From: Spirochaetia bacterium
GTDB taxonomy: Bacteria > Spirochaetota > Spirochaetia > Treponematales > Treponemataceae
Assembly: GCA_900767955.1 (NCBI GenBank)
Contig: CAAGBC010000030.1
Span: 1 to 64,000, forward strand
Direction: 5' to 3'
Length of the DNA: 64,000 nt
Part shown: positions 61,560 through 64,000 of the stretch, one piece after another
Position numbering within the stretch: the stretch's first letter is position 1
Layout: the number at the start of each line of letters is the position of its first letter
Notes under the pieces: generated by a model
Told to the model about the DNA's origin: nothing
The model's database searches: none
What the model saw: only the letters and a program-made list of their open reading frames with translations
Made by a program: the position numbers and the translations under genes

Positions 61560-63671
61560 TTATTTTGTTGAAGATAAAAGCTTTTGTTTTTCTTCTTCAA
61601 GTTTTCTGATTTTTTCTTTTAATTCTTTTTCTTTTTCTGCTTTACATTTTGGACATTCAAAATGTTCTCCTGATAGATATCCATGGATTGGACATATTGA
61701 ATACACAGGTGAAATTGTCAAATATGGAATTTTATAGTTTGTAAATACTGTGCGTACTAAATTTTGACAGTTTTTCCAATCTTTTATTTGTTCACCGACG
61801 AAGGTGTGGAATACAGTTCCTCCTGTGTATTTTGTTTGAAGTGATTCTTGATGATCTAAGGCTTCAAAAATATCTGTTGTGTAATCTACTGGCAATTGTG
61901 AAGAGTTTGTGTAATATGGGTCTGTAGTTCCACTTGTTATGATGTCTGGATATTGTTCTTTATCGTGTCTTGCAAGGCGATAAGATGTACTTTCTGCAGG
62001 AGTTGCTTCCAAGTTGAATAATTCGCCTGTTTTTTCTTGATAATCAGACATTCTTTGACGCATATGTGTTAAAATTTCTTCTGCAAATTGTTTTCCTTTT
62101 GATGTTGTAATGTCGCAACCTAAGAAATTTAAACAACATTCGTTCATTCCACATAATCCAATTGTATTAAAGTGATTGTTTAATGTTTTTAAATAGCGTT
62201 TTGTATATGGGAAAAGTCCACCATCGTAAAGTTTTTGAATAACTTTTCTTTTTACGCATAAACTTTCTTTTGCTAAATCCATTAAATAATCTAGTCGTTT
62301 GTAGAATTCTTCCTGTGTTTTTGCTAAGTATCCAATTTGTGGCAAATTTATTGTTACAACTCCTAAGGAACCTGTAAATTCATCAGAACCAAATAATCCG
62401 CCGCCTCTTTTTCTTAATTCGCGTTTGTCAAGGCGCAATCTGCAACACATGGAACGAACATCGCTTGGGTCTAAATCTGAATTTATGAAATTCTGGAAAT
62501 ATGGAGTTCCGTATTGTGAAGTCATTTCAAATAGTAATTTTGCGTTTTCACTATCCCAATCAAAATCTTTTGTAATGTTGTAAGTTGGAATAGGGTAGCC
62601 AAAACCTCTTCCTTCTGCATCACCTTCTAACATTATTTTTATAAATTGGCGATTAATTGTGTTCATTTCTTCTTGGCAATCACCGTATGTAAAATCTTGT
62701 TCTTTTCCGCCTACGATTGCTTTTTTGTTTTTTAAGTCTTCAGGACAAGTCCAATCAAGTGTGATATTTGTAAAAGGTGCTTGTGAACCCCAACGACTTG
62801 GAGTGTTTACTCCGTATACATAACTTTGAATACATTGTCTAACTTGTTGTTCTGAAAGATTATCTGCTTTTACAAATGGAGCTAAATATGTGTCAAAAGA
62901 ACTAAATGCTTGAGCACCAGCCCATTCGTTTTGTAAAATTCCTAGAAAATTGACGATTTGATTTACAAGTGTTGATAAATGTTTGGCAGGTTTTGAAGTG
63001 ATTTTATCTGTTACGCCACCAAGTCCTTCTTGAATTAATTGTCTTAAAGACCAACCTGCACAATATCCAGAAAACATTGATAAATCGTGGATGTGGAAAG
63101 ATGCATGCTTGTGAGCGTCTGCAACTTCTTTGGAGTAAATATTATTTAACCAATAATTTGCTGTGATTGTTCCTGAGTTGTGAAGTATTAATCCACCAAG
63201 TGAAAAGTTTACATTAGCGTTTTCATTTACTCGCCAATCGCTTTGGGCTAAATAACCGTCCATTGTTTTATTTATATCAAGCATTAAATTTTTTGTATCA
63301 CGAACAGCTTCGTGTCTTGCTCGGTATAATATGTATGCTTTTGCGATTTCTACTTCTTTATTTTCTATAAGAACGCTTTCTACAATGTCTTGAATTTCTT
63401 CAATTGCAGGAATGGAATGAGCTCTGTTTCCTGCCATTTGTAATCTAATTCTTTCTTCTACTAAATCAGTAAGAGAAGCAGCTCTATTTGGGTCTAAATT
63501 TTTTTCAACAGCGTGGATTGCTTTTCCAATGGCGCTTTCGATTTTTTTTCTGTCATAAGGAGCAATTTCTCCAGAACGCTTTACAACTGATTTTATAAAG
63601 TCTTTTGTTTCTTTGTCGGTACTAGATCCTAGAAAGCTTTTCCATTCTGGGAATACGGATTGTTCACTCAT
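61560..63671 (-). CDS. nrdD: Anaerobic ribonucleoside-triphosphate reductase catalytic subunit, lacking the glycyl-radical end
   Basis: NrdD makes deoxyribonucleotides without oxygen. The 703 residues have an N-terminal ATP-cone (about 25-120, VVKRSGEIAPYDRKK), the active-site Cys in FSGYCAGWSLRQL, and GLCGMNECCLNFLG. The zinc motif CPIHGYLSGEHFECPKC lies near the end. It then ends in a short coiled coil (KEKELKEKIRKLEEEKQKLL) where other NrdD proteins continue with the RxxGY glycyl radical. That segment is on the next gene (60965). The start has a GAGGGG site and overlaps nrdR by four bases. Confidence 0.93.
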   Translation of the reverse strand: MSEQSVFPEWKSFLGSSTDKETKDFIKSVVKRSGEIAPYDRKKIESAIGKAIHAVEKNLDPNRAASLTDLVEERIRLQMAGNRAHSIPAIEEIQDIVESVLIENKEVEIAKAYILYRARHEAVRDTKNLMLDINKTMDGYLAQSDWRVNENANVNFSLGGLILHNSGTITANYWLNNIYSKEVADAHKHASFHIHDLSMFSGYCAGWSLRQLIQEGLGGVTDKITSKPAKHLSTLVNQIVNFLGILQNEWAGAQAFSSFDTYLAPFVKADNLSEQQVRQCIQSYVYGVNTPSRWGSQAPFTNITLDWTCPEDLKNKKAIVGGKEQDFTYGDCQEEMNTINRQFIKIMLEGDAEGRGFGYPIPTYNITKDFDWDSENAKLLFEMTSQYGTPYFQNFINSDLDPSDVRSMCCRLRLDKRELRKRGGGLFGSDEFTGSLGVVTINLPQIGYLAKTQEEFYKRLDYLMDLAKESLCVKRKVIQKLYDGGLFPYTKRYLKTLNNHFNTIGLCGMNECCLNFLGCDITTSKGKQFAEEILTHMRQRMSDYQEKTGELFNLEATPAESTSYRLARHDKEQYPDIITSGTTDPYYTNSSQLPVDYTTDIFEALDHQESLQTKYTGGTVFHTFVGEQIKDWKNCQNLVRTVFTNYKIPYLTISPVYSICPIHGYLSGEHFECPKCKAEKEKELKEKIRKLEEEKQKLLSSTK

Positions 63672-64000
63672 TTTTTATGCCCCTCAACATTTTTTACTTC
63701 TGTAATAAATTCTTCTAAACTTTCAAAGTGCTTATATGCAGATGCAAATCGAATATACGCAACTTTATCAAATTTGTATAAGTATTCAAGAACTAATTCT
63801 CCTAGTTCTGAAGTTGTAATTTCTCTAGCTGATTTTCCACGCATAATTGCTTCATCTTCAATTTCGTTTATTAAATTTTCAATTGTTGATGTTGCAACAG
63901 AACGCTTTTCTAATGCTCGCTGAATACCTTTTTCTAGTTTTGAACGATCAAAAGGTTGTCGGCGTCCATCTCTTTTTACAACCATAAAAGGTTTTTCTTC
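63668..64000 (-). CDS. nrdR: NrdR transcriptional regulator (partial, continues past window)
   Basis: NrdR represses ribonucleotide reductase genes through an ATP-cone that senses dATP/ATP. The visible 110 residues are the end of the protein: EEKPFMVVKRDGRRQPFDRSK, the ATP-cone (IENLINEIEDEAIMRG), and the FDKVAYIRFASAYKHF signature. The N-terminal zinc ribbon lies beyond position 64000. It is the first known gene of the operon with nrdD. Its own operator, if any, is outside the window. Confidence 0.93.
   Translation of the reverse strand, partial: EEKPFMVVKRDGRRQPFDRSKLEKGIQRALEKRSVATSTIENLINEIEDEAIMRGKSAREITTSELGELVLEYLYKFDKVAYIRFASAYKHFESLEEFITEVKNVEGHKK

Noticed and set aside
61490..61560. 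NrdD split caused by a simple frameshift
   Set aside because: The gap holds a promoter, ribosome site and ATG, and NrdD gains its own coiled-coil end, so the split looks settled and not recent damage.

Overview
The window looks like a stretch of chromosome from a low-GC, host-associated spirochaete of the Treponema type. The evidence is periplasmic-flagellum genes with two FlaB core flagellins, leaders typical of treponemal lipoproteins, a class III anaerobic ribonucleotide reductase, and many small secreted TPR or FN3 proteins. This assignment is inferred from gene content; no database search was possible.

Layout. Positions 1-3600 are accessory: an 8-bp tandem repeat, a promoter-like element, a terminator-like hairpin, a large surface lipoprotein whose C-terminus has the codon and base signature of a diversity-generating retroelement (DGR) variable region, five inverted repeats just downstream, and a helix-hairpin-helix-like protein. 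Positions 3700-23250 run mostly on the plus strand: TPR protein, prfB with a programmed frameshift, ftsY, a LolC/LolD/LolE-type lipoprotein exporter, mcsA-mcsB-clpC, avtA and a secreted glycosidase. Positions 23240-42600 hold a ComFB-domain protein, aconitase, an AI-2E-family permease, serS, an smc operon, a Nudix hydrolase, a helicase and glycosyltransferase reading divergently, then clpX-clpP-tig. Six tRNA genes follow at 42690-43239.

Positions 43330-55600 are motility and its control. A consensus sigma-28 promoter drives flgN-flgK-flgL-fliW-csrA. On the other strand lie tsaB-tsaE, a PilZ protein, fliD, flaG and two flaB genes. The first flaB leader carries a CsrA-type hairpin plus a second site over the Shine-Dalgarno, so the FliW-CsrA-flagellin switch appears complete within the window. 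Positions 55600-60140 carry rdgB, a sigma-like protein, nrnA, an ornithine carbamoyltransferase and a tRNA-Met-type gene.

The right end (60200-64000) is an anaerobic nucleotide reduction cluster, nrdR-nrdD-(glycyl-radical/thioredoxin-like protein)-nrdG. The catalytic NrdD ends after its zinc motif. The glycyl-radical sequence sits on a separate small protein fused to a CxxC thioredoxin-like domain, with its own promoter. nrdG is cut by one in-frame TAA.

The most notable observations are the split class III reductase, the DGR-like variable lipoprotein, an McsB whose kinase active-site motifs are lost, an SMC without a recognisable hinge, and the CsrA-type flagellin leader.
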